Shown here one piece after another: positions 18,892 to 28,821 of a stretch of DNA of 64,000 nt (the stretch's first letter is position 1; each line of letters begins with the position of its first letter). Source of the stretch: Marinobacter sediminum (GTDB taxonomy: Bacteria; Pseudomonadota; Gammaproteobacteria; Pseudomonadales; Oleiphilaceae); the NCBI RefSeq assembly GCF_016820575.1, contig NZ_JAEMQH010000002.1, positions 865,305 to 929,304 on the forward strand, written 5' to 3'. A model generated the notes under the pieces. It made no database searches, was not told the DNA's origin, and saw only the letters and a list, made by a program, of their open reading frames with translations. The position numbers and the translations under genes were made by a program.

Positions 18892-19505
18892 GTACGCGAG
18901 TCAAGATTTGTGGCCTGACCCGCACCGAGGATGTGGAATCGGCGGTGGCGGCCGGCGCTGATGCGTTGGGCTTTGTCTTTTACGAGCCAAGCCCGCGTGC
19001 GGTCAGCATTGCGGATGCCCAGAAGTTGATTCGATCGGTTCCGGCCTTCGTCTCTGTTGTCGGGCTGTTCGTAAATCCGACCGAGCAGGAGGTTAGAGAG
19101 GTGCTTTCTCATGTGCCTTTGGATTTGCTCCAGTTTCACGGGGATGAAAGCCCCGAGTTCTGCAGCCAATTTCAGCGTCGCTGGATCAAGGCCATCCGGG
19201 TTCAGAATCGCGAACAAGTGATTCAGGCCTTTGCCCGGTACCACGAGGCCGCAGGCCTGCTTCTGGACGCCTGGGACCCCGAGCGCTACGGAGGGACGGG
19301 GAAGTCTTTTAACTGGGATCTGATCCCGTCAGAGAAGCCGCTGCCGCTCATATTGGCCGGTGGTTTGTCTTCTGATAACGTGTTCCGCGCTGTCGAACAG
19401 GTGCAACCCTGGGCTGTTGATGTCAGCGGTGGTGTGGAGCGCAGTAAAGGCATCAAGGATATCCAAAAAATTTCCGACTTTATCAAAGAGGTTCACCGTG
19501 TCTGA
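18888..19505 (+). CDS. trpF: Phosphoribosylanthranilate isomerase
   Basis: TrpF is a TIM barrel that isomerises phosphoribosylanthranilate in tryptophan synthesis. The catalytic Cys is in VKICGLTR, the general acid Asp in [20 protein letters not shown], and the phosphate-binding loops are ILAGGL and DVSGGVE. The length of 205 residues is normal. It overlaps truA by four bases and trpB by eight, a compact translation-coupled arrangement. No Trp-rich leader peptide is visible upstream. Confidence 0.96.
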   Translation: MSTRVKICGLTRTEDVESAVAAGADALGFVFYEPSPRAVSIADAQKLIRSVPAFVSVVGLFVNPTEQEVREVLSHVPLDLLQFHGDESPEFCSQFQRRWIKAIRVQNREQVIQAFARYHEAAGLLLDAWDPERYGGTGKSFNWDLIPSEKPLPLILAGGLSSDNVFRAVEQVQPWAVDVSGGVERSKGIKDIQKISDFIKEVHRV

Positions 19506-20718
19506 GAAATTGACAGAAGAAATGCTGAGCGCGCTGCCGGATGCACGGGGGCACTTCGGGGCCTTTGGCGGACGGTTTGTTTCCGAGACGTTGATGGATT
19601 CCCTGATGACGCTCGAGAAAGAATACAAGATGCTGAAGAATGACCCCGAGTTCCAGGCTCGCTTTGACAAGGAGCTGGCGGATTATGTCGGTCGGCCCAC
19701 CCCACTGTATTTCGCAGAACGACTGACCCGGGAAACCGGTGGTGCGCAAATCTGGTTGAAGCGTGAAGATCTGTGTCACACAGGCGCCCATAAGGTGAAC
19801 AACACCATCGGCCAGGCGCTGCTGGCAAGCTTTCTTGGTAAGAAACGGATCATTGCCGAAACTGGCGCCGGCCAACATGGCGTGGCGACCGCAACCGTGT
19901 GTGCCCGTCTTGGCCTGGAGTGTCACGTTTTCATGGGTGCAGAGGATGTGCAGCGCCAGTCGCTGAACGTATTCCGCATGAAACTGCTGGGCGCCGAGGT
20001 GCACGCGGTTGAAAGTGGCACTCGCACGCTGAAAGATGCGATGAACGACGCCATGCGCGACTGGGTATCCTACGTAGACGAAACCTTCTATATCATTGGC
20101 ACGGTCGCCGGTCCGCACCCATATCCGATGCTGGTTCGTGATTTCCAGTCGGTCATTGGCCGTGAGACCCGCCGCCAGGCGCTGGAGAAAACCGGTAAAC
20201 TTCCGGACGCCCTGGTGGCGTGTGTCGGTGGTGGCTCCAACGCTATTGGTATGTTCTACCCGTTCCTGTCTGACGAATCTGTTCAGTTGTACGGTGTTGA
20301 AGCCGGGGGTCTGGGCATTGAAACCGGCAAGCACGCTGCTCCCCTGTGCGCGGGCCGCCCCGGTGTCCTTCATGGCAACCGCACTTACTTGATGGAAGAT
20401 GAGAATGGCCAGATTGCTGGCACTCATTCCGTTAGTGCCGGTCTTGACTATCCGGGTGTGGGGCCTGAGCACAGCTGGTTGAAAGACATCGGTCGTGCCA
20501 ATTATGTGTCCGTCACCGACGATGAGGCGATGGAAGGCTTCCGTAAGTTGACCCGTGTCGAAGGGATCATGCCGGCACTGGAAACAGCCCACGCGGTGGC
20601 CTATGCCATCAAGCTTGCGGCTACCATGGACAAGGATCAAACCGTCGTGATCAACGTGTCCGGTCGGGGCGATAAAGACATCAACACGGTTGCCAAGCTT
20701 GAAGGCATCGAGATCTGA
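19498..20718 (+). CDS. trpB: Tryptophan synthase beta chain
   Basis: TrpB is the PLP enzyme that joins indole with serine. The PLP lysine is in [18 protein letters not shown] near residue 95. The phosphate-binding GGGSNAIG and the late [15 protein letters not shown] are standard. The frame is open 46 codons further upstream inside trpF, but the conserved N terminus ([20 protein letters not shown]) begins at the GTG at 19498. That GTG has AGAGG eight bases upstream and gives 406 residues. It overlaps trpF by eight bases; trpA follows 19 bases later. Confidence 0.97.
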   Translation: MSEKLTEEMLSALPDARGHFGAFGGRFVSETLMDSLMTLEKEYKMLKNDPEFQARFDKELADYVGRPTPLYFAERLTRETGGAQIWLKREDLCHTGAHKVNNTIGQALLASFLGKKRIIAETGAGQHGVATATVCARLGLECHVFMGAEDVQRQSLNVFRMKLLGAEVHAVESGTRTLKDAMNDAMRDWVSYVDETFYIIGTVAGPHPYPMLVRDFQSVIGRETRRQALEKTGKLPDALVACVGGGSNAIGMFYPFLSDESVQLYGVEAGGLGIETGKHAAPLCAGRPGVLHGNRTYLMEDENGQIAGTHSVSAGLDYPGVGPEHSWLKDIGRANYVSVTDDEAMEGFRKLTRVEGIMPALETAHAVAYAIKLAATMDKDQTVVINVSGRGDKDINTVAKLEGIEI

Positions 20719-20737
20719 AGAAGTTACAGGAGCAGGC

Positions 20738-21550
20738 ATGAGCCGAATTGAAAGGACCCTCGAGGCCCTTAAAGGACAAGGTCGCAAGGCACTTATTCCC
20801 TACATCACCGCCGGTGACCCGCATCCCGATGCAACGGTAGGTCTGATGCATACCCTGGTGGCCGCAGGCGCCGACATCATCGAGTTGGGCGTGCCGTTTT
20901 CGGATCCCATGGCCGATGGTCCGGTTATCCAGCTGGCGTGTGAGCGCGCCCTGAAACACGGAACGTCGCTGCGCCAGGTCATTGCCATGGTCAAGGAATT
21001 CCGCACCAAGGACAGCGAAACGCCGATCGTTTTGATGGGCTATCTCAACCCAATGGAAGCGATGGGTTATGAAGCCTTTGCCGACGCTGCGGTTGATGCT
21101 GGTGTCGACGGCGTTCTGACGGTGGATCTGCCGCCCGAGGAAGCCGACGACGTGGCACCGCTGTTCACTGAGCGCAACCTGGATGCCATTTTCCTGTTGT
21201 CGCCAACCACTACCGATGACCGGATTCGTGCAATCAGCGAGCACTCCTCCGGCTATGTGTACTATGTTTCATTCAATGGTGTGACCGGAGCCTCGAAAAT
21301 CAACGTCGACGAAGTCGCTAGTCGCGTGGATCATATTCATAAACTTACTGCGCTTCCGGTGGCGGTAGGTTTTGGTATTCGGGACGCTCACACAGCTGCA
21401 GCGGTGGGACGGGTATCCGATGGTGTAATTGTTGGTAGCGTCCTGGTGGATACAATAGCTAGAAACCAGGCAGATAACGACCAGCTTAAGCGAGCGCTGA
21501 CGGATCTGCTCCACCCGATGCGTGAGGCTTTGGATGGCCTGAGCTCCTGA
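20738..21550 (+). CDS. trpA: Tryptophan synthase alpha chain
   Basis: TrpA cleaves indole-3-glycerol phosphate and channels indole to TrpB. Active-site residues are visible: Glu in [20 protein letters not shown] near residue 50 and Asp in [10 protein letters not shown] near residue 61 of the barrel order. Phosphate-binding glycines are in [14 protein letters not shown]. From the ATG at 20738 (GGAGCAGG upstream) the length is 270 residues. It is followed after 44 bases by accD, as in many proteobacteria. Confidence 0.97.
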   Translation: MSRIERTLEALKGQGRKALIPYITAGDPHPDATVGLMHTLVAAGADIIELGVPFSDPMADGPVIQLACERALKHGTSLRQVIAMVKEFRTKDSETPIVLMGYLNPMEAMGYEAFADAAVDAGVDGVLTVDLPPEEADDVAPLFTERNLDAIFLLSPTTTDDRIRAISEHSSGYVYYVSFNGVTGASKINVDEVASRVDHIHKLTALPVAVGFGIRDAHTAAAVGRVSDGVIVGSVLVDTIARNQADNDQLKRALTDLLHPMREALDGLSS

Positions 21551-21594
21551 GAAGCAGGGGTAGGCCGACTGGCATCAAAGGACAGGATGAAATC

Positions 21595-22524
21595 ATGAGT
21601 AATTGGCTGGACAAGATTATGCCGAGCAAGATTCGCTCGGAATCCAAGCAACGAACCGGTGTGCCGGAAGGCCTATGGAAGAAGTGCCCGAAGTGCGGTG
21701 CTTTTTTGTACAAGCCGGAGCTTGAGAAGAATCTCGACGTCTGCCCCAAGTGTAATCATCATCTTCGGGTTCACGCCCGTCGTCGTCTCGATGTTTTCCT
21801 GGACCCTGAAGATCGGCACGAAATTGCAGCCGATCTGGAGCCATGGGATCGCCTGAAGTTCAAAGACAGCAAGCGCTACAAAGACCGTCTGTCACATGCC
21901 CAGAAAACAACCGGCGAGAAGGATGCCCTGGTGGCCATGAAGGGCACCACACTCGGTGTTCCCCTGGTAGCCTGCGCGTTCGAGTTCAATTTCCTGGGTG
22001 GCTCAATGGGGCAGGTGGTCGGCGAAAAATTCGTTCAGGCTGCGAATGTTGCGTTGGCCGAACGGATTCCCCTGGTGTGCTTCTCTGCCAGTGGCGGCGC
22101 CCGTATGCAGGAAGCGATACTGTCGCTGATGCAGATGTCCAAAACGGCCGCGGTGCTTGAGCGCATGAAGCAGGAGGGCATTCCTTACATCTCTGTGATG
22201 ACTGACCCCGTGTTTGGTGGTGTTTCCGCGAGTTTGGCGATGCTGGGTGACCTGAATATTGCCGAGCCAAACGCGCTGATCGGTTTCGCGGGTCCGCGAG
22301 TGATCGAGCAGACCGTGCGTGAAAAATTACCAGAAGGCTTCCAGCGCAGTGAATTCCTGCTTGAGCACGGTGCCATCGACATGATCCTGCATCGGCACCA
22401 AATGCGTGAACGCATTGCCCATGTGCTGGCCAAGTTTACCGGTCATGAGCGTCCTGGAACTGAAGCGCCCATCGAGTTCGAAGTAACGGAAAAACCGGAA
22501 GCTGATGCCCCTGCCGAGCAATAA
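21595..22524 (+). CDS. accD: Acetyl-CoA carboxylase carboxyltransferase subunit beta
   Basis: AccD with AccA moves the carboxyl group from biotin to acetyl-CoA, the first committed step of fatty-acid synthesis. The N-terminal four-cysteine zinc finger (CPKCG and CPKCN, about residues 27-50) is intact. The crotonase-fold domain has [10 protein letters not shown], the VFGGVSAS Gly-Gly expected to form the oxyanion hole, and [17 protein letters not shown]. The length of 309 residues is normal. The last 20 bases overlap the start of folC. A diverged second copy of residues 61-281 is fused to the FolC C terminus. Confidence 0.97.
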   Translation: MSNWLDKIMPSKIRSESKQRTGVPEGLWKKCPKCGAFLYKPELEKNLDVCPKCNHHLRVHARRRLDVFLDPEDRHEIAADLEPWDRLKFKDSKRYKDRLSHAQKTTGEKDALVAMKGTTLGVPLVACAFEFNFLGGSMGQVVGEKFVQAANVALAERIPLVCFSASGGARMQEAILSLMQMSKTAAVLERMKQEGIPYISVMTDPVFGGVSASLAMLGDLNIAEPNALIGFAGPRVIEQTVREKLPEGFQRSEFLLEHGAIDMILHRHQMRERIAHVLAKFTGHERPGTEAPIEFEVTEKPEADAPAEQ

Positions 22525-24511
22525 TAACGTCCAGCCCCCGGTTGCCCCGGGGGCTGGCGCCACTGTCGATCAGTGGCTGTCCTATCTGGAAGCACTCCAT
22601 CCCACCGAAATTGATCTTGGCCTGGATCGCGTGCTTGTCGTTTTGCGACGACTGTTTCCGCGCAAGCCCCCTGGTCGGATCATCACCGTCGCCGGTACCA
22701 ATGGCAAAGGTAGCGCAGTCGCCTCTCTGGAGGCGTTGCTGCAGGCCGCTGGCCGAACGACCGGGGCCTATACCTCGCCACACCTCGAAGTCTATAACGA
22801 GCGAATTCGCCTGAACGGCCGAAACATCGACGATGCTTCGCTGGTTTCCGTCTTTGAGCGTGTGGAAGCGGCTCGCCGCGGTGTCTCCCTGACTTACTTT
22901 GAGTTTGGAACCCTGGCGGCGTTTGTGGCGCTCGCGGAGGCGGGGGTCGACGACTGGCTGCTCGAGGTAGGCTTGGGGGGGCGATTGGATGCCGTCAATG
23001 TCATGGATGCGGATCTGGCCATCATTACGTCCGTGGACATTGACCATGTGGCATTTCTCGGTGACAACCGCGAAGTCATCGGCTTTGAAAAAGCCGGCGT
23101 GTTGCGCCCCCGCATACCCGCCGTTTGCGCCGACAATGATCCGCCACGCTCGGTGCTTCAACAGGCGGCCGCGCAGAAGGTGGATCTGGCGCTTGCAGGT
23201 CGGGACTACCAAGTGCATCCCATGAAAGCTGGCCAAGATTCTGCGCCGGCCCGGTTGGTGCTGATTCATCAGGGCAGGGAGATCGCGCTTCCATCGGGAC
23301 CTCTACCTGTATCCAGTGTTGCCGCGGCGGTTGTGGCCATGCACACCTTGGAGCCGAACCTGGAAATTGGTCGTATCGAACGTGCGCTGCAGCAACTCCG
23401 GGTGCCCGGTCGCTTTGAACGAATGTCGGAGCGGCCGAATATCTTTGTTGATGTCGGGCACAACCCCCATGCAGCCCGATGGCTGGCGAGTAGGGTGGAG
23501 GCCGAGAAGAATCCAGATGGCCGAGTTATTGCGGTTTATGCAGCGTTGGGTGATAAAGACATCAACGGTGTCCTGGCGGCCATGAAGCCGGCCGTAGATC
23601 ATTGGTGGTTGGCAGGACTCACCGTGCCACGAGGGTTGTCGGTCCAGAGTCTACAAGAGAGAGCCCAGAGTACGGATCTTGTTCATTACGAGTGTGCAGA
23701 TACTGTCTCGCAGGCTATTTCCGCGGCCCGTGCTATCGCACGTCCCAAGGACCTGATTATCGTGTTCGGGTCTTTCTTTACGGTGGCGGAGGCACGTCGC
23801 CGGCTGACAAGGATGACCGCTCGAGAAAGGCTGGGCTCGTTTCTCGATAGCGATGGCCGTGAAGAGCTTGCGGCAGCCCTGGTGTCATCCGATCCGCTTT
23901 CATTCGAGAGCGTTGCCCGTTACCAGGATGAGCTGGATGCTGCCCGCCAGGTGTCTGGCGAAAACGACGCCTTGGTCGTGATGACAGGAACCACACTGGG
24001 CGTACCTCTCGTCGCTTGTGCGTTCGAGGCCAGCTTCATGGCTGGCACCATGGGTGAGGTTGTTGGCGACAAATTCGTTCAAGCGGCAACCGCAGCCATA
24101 GAGCGAAGAGTCCCCCTGGTCTGTTTTTCTTCCAGTGGTGGTGCCCGGATTCAGGAGGGGCTTAGCGCGTTATTGCAAATGGCGAAGGCGGCGGCTGTTC
24201 TTGAGCGGATGAGACAGGAAGGTCTTCCGTACATCTCGGTAATGACCGAGCAAGTTTCAGGCGAGGTGTCGGCCAGTCTGGCGATGCTGGGTGACCTGAA
24301 TATTGCTGAGCCAGATGCTCGGGCTGGCTACGCCCGGTCCGAAGTGATTGAACAGGTTGAGTTGGAGGCGCTGCCGGAAGGGTTTCAGGGCAGTCAGTTC
24401 CTGCTTGATAAAGGTGCGGTGGATATGATTCTTGATCGGCACCAAATGCGCGAGCGTATTGCCCATATTCTGGCCAAATTCGCAGGGCAGGGAGTGCCGA
24501 GTGCGCCTTAA
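22505..24511 (+). CDS. folC: Bifunctional folylpolyglutamate/dihydrofolate synthase fused to an AccD-like carboxyltransferase domain
   Basis: Residues 1 to about 428 form a complete FolC: P-loop AGTNGKGS (63-70), [15 protein letters not shown], the [12 protein letters not shown]ur-ligase region, [14 protein letters not shown], and the usual ending [11 protein letters not shown]. The frame then continues without a stop for about 230 residues. Residues 439-659 align without gaps to AccD residues 61-281, about two-thirds identical by my hand count, but no zinc finger is present. [11 protein letters not shown] is kept. The AccD Gly-Gly of FGGVSAS is Gly-Glu here, and [11 protein letters not shown] has become [12 protein letters not shown] normal FolC has about 420-440 residues, so the gene is about 1.5 times normal length. 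The ATG overlaps accD by 20 bases. FolC activity is expected; the role of the extra domain is unknown. Confidence 0.93.
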   Translation: MPLPSNNNVQPPVAPGAGATVDQWLSYLEALHPTEIDLGLDRVLVVLRRLFPRKPPGRIITVAGTNGKGSAVASLEALLQAAGRTTGAYTSPHLEVYNERIRLNGRNIDDASLVSVFERVEAARRGVSLTYFEFGTLAAFVALAEAGVDDWLLEVGLGGRLDAVNVMDADLAIITSVDIDHVAFLGDNREVIGFEKAGVLRPRIPAVCADNDPPRSVLQQAAAQKVDLALAGRDYQVHPMKAGQDSAPARLVLIHQGREIALPSGPLPVSSVAAAVVAMHTLEPNLEIGRIERALQQLRVPGRFERMSERPNIFVDVGHNPHAARWLASRVEAEKNPDGRVIAVYAALGDKDINGVLAAMKPAVDHWWLAGLTVPRGLSVQSLQERAQSTDLVHYECADTVSQAISAARAIARPKDLIIVFGSFFTVAEARRRLTRMTARERLGSFLDSDGREELAAALVSSDPLSFESVARYQDELDAARQVSGENDALVVMTGTTLGVPLVACAFEASFMAGTMGEVVGDKFVQAATAAIERRVPLVCFSSSGGARIQEGLSALLQMAKAAAVLERMRQEGLPYISVMTEQVSGEVSASLAMLGDLNIAEPDARAGYARSEVIEQVELEALPEGFQGSQFLLDKGAVDMILDRHQMRERIAHILAKFAGQGVPSAP

Positions 24512-24618
24512 ACTTTCTCCATGGCGGGCGGTGCTGCTTTGAGTTCTGTCAGGATGGCGGTTAGTATCTGCTGCTATCGCCAACGTGGTAAGTCGCTAAC
24601 CAACGGGAGCCTGGAATC

Positions 24619-25320
24619 GTGGATGGACTGAAACAAAGGATAATCGGGGCGCTGGTACTGGTATCCCTGGCGGTTATCTTTGTTCCGATGGTGTTCGATG
24701 AGCCGCATTCCGAGCGAACCTCGACAACCATCAAGATTCCGGAGGAGCCTCCGTTTCCTGAGGTGACGGCTCCTGAATCTGACCGCGAAGAGCCACCGGC
24801 GTATGCTGAGCCCCGTCCTGACAATGCCGAGCAGCCATCGGTGGCCTCGGAAGACTCCGGCGAGGCGCCAGACTACCGTCTGGTGGAAGAGGATGCTGAG
24901 CCTTTCTCAGGCGCGCCGGAGCCAGAAGTTGCTCAGAATTCCCAGACTGCCAAGACCAATGCCCCGGCCCCGCGCGATGAACCTGCAGAGCAGGTTGCTA
25001 CCGAGCCGGAGCCCAGCACCAGCAGCCAAAGCAAAGAATCAAAGTCCGCTGAAGAGTCCGCTGAATTTACCCGGTCACTGGACGGCGCTTATGTGGTGCA
25101 GTTAGGTAGCTTTGGCAACGCCGATAATGCTCGACGCTTGCGGGACCAGGTGCGTGACAAAGGCTATGGATCTCATCTCCAGAAGGTCGAGCGGGGCGAC
25201 ACTACACTGACCCGTGTGTTCAGTGGTCCGTTTAGCAGTAAATCGGACGCCGAAGCGGCAAAGCGCGACCTGGATGAGTCCTTCAGTCTCAATAGCCTGG
25301 TGACCACCGGAGATAAATGA
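24619..25320 (+). CDS. dedD: SPOR domain protein, DedD-like
   Basis: A short cytoplasmic N terminus and one membrane helix (about residues 9-27) precede a long Pro/Glu/Ser-rich linker. A C-terminal SPOR domain (about 155-232: AYVVQLGSFGNADNARRL, then TRVFSGPFSSKSDAEAA) follows. SPOR domains bind denuded peptidoglycan at the division site, and DedD is a septal protein. The start is a GTG with GGGAG upstream. The position between folC and cvpA matches dedD in pseudomonads and enterics. The linker is what varies between species; nothing catalytic is present. Confidence 0.9.
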   Translation: MDGLKQRIIGALVLVSLAVIFVPMVFDEPHSERTSTTIKIPEEPPFPEVTAPESDREEPPAYAEPRPDNAEQPSVASEDSGEAPDYRLVEEDAEPFSGAPEPEVAQNSQTAKTNAPAPRDEPAEQVATEPEPSTSSQSKESKSAEESAEFTRSLDGAYVVQLGSFGNADNARRLRDQVRDKGYGSHLQKVERGDTTLTRVFSGPFSSKSDAEAAKRDLDESFSLNSLVTTGDK

Positions 25321-25354
25321 GCTTCTTTTCTTGAGTTTCCGAGCCTCTGGCAGT

Positions 25355-25382
25355 TTGGTGGCGGGCTGATTCCTGATAGAAT
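25355..25382 (+). promoter_or_regulatory. Putative promoter for cvpA-purF
   Basis: TTGGTG (25355-25360) and an extended -10 TGA-TAGAAT (TAGAAT at 25377-25382) are 16 bases apart, in the 92-base gap before cvpA. Confidence 0.45.
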
Positions 25383-25412
25383 TTGCGCTTCCTTTTTTCC
25401 ACCGGGTTTTAC

Positions 25413-25982
25413 ATGGAAGCGCTGATCTGGATTGACTGGGTCATCATTGCCCTGATTACAGTGTCTACGCTCATCAGTCTGAAGCGGGGTTTCGTGAGAG
25501 AGGCCTTGTCTCTGGTGACTTGGGTAGGCGCGTTTATACTCGCCAGAACCTTCCACCCGCAAATGCAAACCCTTCTGGAGAGCACGGTCGAAACACCATT
25601 GGTGCGCTTGATTGCCGCCTTTGCGATTCTCTTTTTCGGCACGCTCATTGTGGGCGCGATCATCAATAACATGATTGGCCATCTTGTTCGGGCTACCGGA
25701 CTGTCCCCGACGGATCGCGTACTGGGAATGGGTTTCGGACTCCTGCGCGGACTGGTGGTTGTCATCGTCGCCATTGCCTTTACCCGCTACACACCGCTGG
25801 CTCAGGATACCTGGTGGCGTGAGTCGATCATGATTAACAAGCTTGCGGTGGTCGAGGACTGGTCACGGCGTACACTGGGTGATGAATTCGCCCGTTTCCT
25901 GGGACCGGCTTCGGACAGCTACCGGGAATCAGACAGCAGTCAACTTCAGCAAGGCGTGGCACCTGCATCCACCTCTAGCTAA
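25413..25982 (+). CDS. cvpA: CvpA family inner-membrane protein
   Basis: CvpA is a four-helix inner-membrane protein, originally linked to colicin V production and later to envelope homeostasis. Hydrophobic helices are seen at about 5-22, 29-47, 65-85 and 101-122. The family pattern SLKRGFVREALSLVTWV follows the first helix, and RVLGMGFGLLRGL is conserved. The ATG at 25413 starts at the conserved MEALIWIDW; ten residues more could be read from 25383 but are not membrane-like. It is 34 bases upstream of purF, the conserved cvpA-purF pair. Confidence 0.92.
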   Translation: MEALIWIDWVIIALITVSTLISLKRGFVREALSLVTWVGAFILARTFHPQMQTLLESTVETPLVRLIAAFAILFFGTLIVGAIINNMIGHLVRATGLSPTDRVLGMGFGLLRGLVVVIVAIAFTRYTPLAQDTWWRESIMINKLAVVEDWSRRTLGDEFARFLGPASDSYRESDSSQLQQGVAPASTSS

Positions 25983-26016
25983 CATTCAGTTTTAACACTC
26001 GGAGAACACTTTATCC

Positions 26017-27543
26017 ATGTGTGGCATTGTCGGCATCGTCAGCACTTCCAACGTCAATCAGTCGCTCTATGATGCACTGACTGTACTTCAGCACCGGGGC
26101 CAGGACGCGGCGGGCATTGTTACCTTTCAGGATGAGCGCTTTTACCTCCGCAAGGACAACGGGTTGGTTCGCGATGTCTTCCATACCCGCCACATGCGTC
26201 GTCTGGTCGGCAATGTCGGTATCGGCCACGTCCGCTACCCCACGGCCGGCAGTTCCAGCTCAGCCGAGGCGCAGCCGTTTTATGTCAACAGCCCTTACGG
26301 CATCACGCTGGCCCATAACGGCAACCTGACCAACGCTGACGATCTCAGCGAGGATTTGTTCCGGACCGACCTTCGGCACATCAATACCAATTCTGATTCC
26401 GAAGTTCTCCTGAACGTTTTTGCTCATGAGTTGCAGAAGCTGGGCAAGTTGAATCCGACCAAAGATGACATCTTTGCTGCTGTGCGAGCCGTGCACAAAA
26501 GGTGTCGGGGTGCTTATGGCGTCATTGCGATGATCACTGGCTATGGCATTGTCGGTTTCCGCGACCCAAATGGGATTCGCCCGGCCTGCTACGGGGTTCG
26601 CGAGGACGACAACGGGCACAAGGAATACATGATCGCATCGGAAAGCGTGGCCATGAACGCAGCTGGCTTTACCCTGGTAAGAGATATCGCACCAGGTGAA
26701 GCTGTGTATATCGAAACGGATGGCACGCTTTACACCCAGCAGTGTGCCGAAGACCCGCATCTGTTCCCGTGCATCTTCGAGCACGTGTATTTCGCTCGAC
26801 CGGACTCCATTATCGATAGGGTGTCGGTTTACAAGGCGCGTCTTCGAATGGGCGAAACCCTTGCAGACAAAGTGTTGCGTGAGCGGCCCGATCACGATAT
26901 TGACGTGGTGATGCCTATACCCGACACCAGCCGTACCTCCGCCATGCAGTTGGCGCACCGGTTGGGAGTGAAGTTCCGAGAAGGCTTTATCAAGAACCGC
27001 TACATCGGCCGTACCTTTATCATGCCCGGTCAGAAGATGCGGAAAAAATCCGTACGCCAGAAGCTGAACCCGATTGATCTTGAGTTCCGGGGCAAGAACG
27101 TCATGCTCGTTGACGACTCCATTGTTCGCGGAACAACGTGCAAGGAAATTGTTCAGATGGCCCGGGATGCTGGCGCGCGCAACGTGTATTTTGCCTCGGC
27201 CGCACCCCCTGTGCGTTACCCGAATGTCTACGGGATTGACATGCCGTCGGCCAGCGAGTTGATTGCCCATGACCGCACGGTTGAAGAGATTCGGGACCTG
27301 ATTGGCGCAGACTGGCTGCTATACCAGGATCTGGACGACCTCATCACCTGCGTTAATGACGTCAACGAGGATATTGAAGGCTGGGAGTGTTCTGTCTTTA
27401 CCGGGCAGTACGTGACCGGCGATGTCGACAAGGCCTACCTGGACCGTCTGGAAGATGCGCGCAACGATGACAGTCGCTCCAAGCAACAAGGCGGAGATTC
27501 TGGTGATAATGGCATCATCGACCTGCACAATGACGAAGATTAA
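26017..27543 (+). CDS. purF: Amidophosphoribosyltransferase
   Basis: PurF makes 5-phosphoribosylamine from PRPP and glutamine, the first step of purine synthesis. The product begins MCGIVGIV, so Cys2 becomes the N-terminal glutaminase nucleophile after Met removal. [11 protein letters not shown] and SDSEVLLN belong to the Ntn-type glutaminase half. The PRPP site is [13 protein letters not shown] near residue 363, in the C-terminal type I phosphoribosyltransferase half. The length of 508 residues fits the family. It lies between cvpA and metZ. Confidence 0.97.
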   Translation: MCGIVGIVSTSNVNQSLYDALTVLQHRGQDAAGIVTFQDERFYLRKDNGLVRDVFHTRHMRRLVGNVGIGHVRYPTAGSSSSAEAQPFYVNSPYGITLAHNGNLTNADDLSEDLFRTDLRHINTNSDSEVLLNVFAHELQKLGKLNPTKDDIFAAVRAVHKRCRGAYGVIAMITGYGIVGFRDPNGIRPACYGVREDDNGHKEYMIASESVAMNAAGFTLVRDIAPGEAVYIETDGTLYTQQCAEDPHLFPCIFEHVYFARPDSIIDRVSVYKARLRMGETLADKVLRERPDHDIDVVMPIPDTSRTSAMQLAHRLGVKFREGFIKNRYIGRTFIMPGQKMRKKSVRQKLNPIDLEFRGKNVMLVDDSIVRGTTCKEIVQMARDAGARNVYFASAAPPVRYPNVYGIDMPSASELIAHDRTVEEIRDLIGADWLLYQDLDDLITCVNDVNEDIEGWECSVFTGQYVTGDVDKAYLDRLEDARNDDSRSKQQGGDSGDNGIIDLHNDED

Positions 27544-27573
27544 TCACGCACTGCGTGCAATCAGGAGTAGCTC

Positions 27574-28815
27574 ATGACGTTACGTCGTGAAGAGAATGTC
27601 TGGATTCCGGAATCGGATCTTGAAGGTATGTCTGTGGACACCCTGGCGGTGAGGGCAGGGCAGATTCGTACCGGTGAGCTGGAGCACAGTGACCCGATTT
27701 TCCCGACTTCAAGTTTTGTTTATGGCAGTGCAGCCCAGGCTGCTGCACGCTTTGGTGGCGAAGAGCCCGGTAATATCTATTCCCGTTTTACCAATCCGAC
27801 GGTCCAGGCTTTCGAAGGCCGGATTGCCGCGATGGAAGGCGGTGAACGTGCGGTAGCGACCGCGTCTGGTATGGCCGCCATTCTGAGTACCTGCATGGCG
27901 CTGCTGAAGGCTGGCGATCATGTCGTCTGCTCCCGAGGCGTATTCGGAACTACTAACGTGTTGTTTCAGAAATACATGGCGAAGTTTGGCGTCGAGACGT
28001 CGTTCGTCAGCCTCACCAACATGGATGAATGGACACAGGCGGTACGGCCCGAGACTCGCATGCTGTTCATCGAGACACCGTCGAATCCGCTGTGTGAAGT
28101 GGCGGATATGAAAGCGCTGGCGACTCTGGCTCAGGACAATGATGCCCTGTTCGTGGTCGACAACTGCTTCTGTACACCGGTCCTGCAGCGACCACTGGAA
28201 CATGGTGCCGATATCATTATCCACTCGGCGACCAAGTATCTGGACGGCCAGGGCCGCTGTGTTGGCGGCGTTGTGGTCGGGCCAAATGCCTTGATGGACG
28301 AAGTCTATGGCTTCCTCCGTTCCGCAGGACCAACCATGAGTCCCTTTAACGCGTGGGTGTTCCTGAAGGGCCTGGAAACCTTACCAATTCGTATGCGTGC
28401 TCACTGCGACAATGCGCTACAGTTGGCGTTGTGGCTGGAAGAGCAACCTGCTGTGGCGGAAGTGTTCTACGCCGGTCTTGAGAGTCACCCGCAGCACGAG
28501 TTGGCGAAACAGCAGCAATCCGGTTTTGGGGGTGTACTCTCGTTCCGGCTGAAGGGCGATCGGAAAGAAGCCTGGCAGTTTATCGATGCCACGCGCATGA
28601 TTTCGATCACCGCCAACCTGGGTGACGTCAAAACCACGATCACTCATCCGGCCACCACAACCCACGGTCGCCTGTCGCCTGAAGACAAGCATGCCGCGGG
28701 GATCACCGAGAACCTGGTACGTATCTCCGTAGGGATAGAAGCAGTCGAAGACCTGAAAACCGATCTTGCTCGCGGCTTTCAGGCACTTCAGAACCCAAGC
28801 AATGGAAACGTTTGA
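27574..28815 (+). CDS. metZ: O-succinylhomoserine sulfhydrylase
   Basis: MetZ is a PLP-dependent Cys/Met-metabolism enzyme that makes homocysteine directly from O-succinylhomoserine and sulfide. The PLP lysine is in [16 protein letters not shown] near residue 217, and [20 protein letters not shown] and ETPSNPL are family signatures. The opening [14 protein letters not shown] stretch is typical of MetZ. AGGAG precedes the ATG. With cysI supplying sulfide and metH methylating homocysteine, the window contains most of a direct methionine route. ftsK begins six bases downstream. Confidence 0.93.
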   Translation: MTLRREENVWIPESDLEGMSVDTLAVRAGQIRTGELEHSDPIFPTSSFVYGSAAQAAARFGGEEPGNIYSRFTNPTVQAFEGRIAAMEGGERAVATASGMAAILSTCMALLKAGDHVVCSRGVFGTTNVLFQKYMAKFGVETSFVSLTNMDEWTQAVRPETRMLFIETPSNPLCEVADMKALATLAQDNDALFVVDNCFCTPVLQRPLEHGADIIIHSATKYLDGQGRCVGGVVVGPNALMDEVYGFLRSAGPTMSPFNAWVFLKGLETLPIRMRAHCDNALQLALWLEEQPAVAEVFYAGLESHPQHELAKQQQSGFGGVLSFRLKGDRKEAWQFIDATRMISITANLGDVKTTITHPATTTHGRLSPEDKHAAGITENLVRISVGIEAVEDLKTDLARGFQALQNPSNGNV

Positions 28816-28821
28816 GTATTC

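Noticed and set aside
19360..19497. Longer TrpB starting 46 codons upstream inside trpF
   Set aside because: The extra part is the out-of-frame trpF sequence; the conserved TrpB N terminus begins at the GTG at 19498 with a good ribosome binding site.
19483..20787. 434-codon antisense frame over trpB and the start of trpA
   Set aside because: Mirror of a conserved gene; the product is compositionally odd with no recognisable domain, and there is no ribosome binding site.
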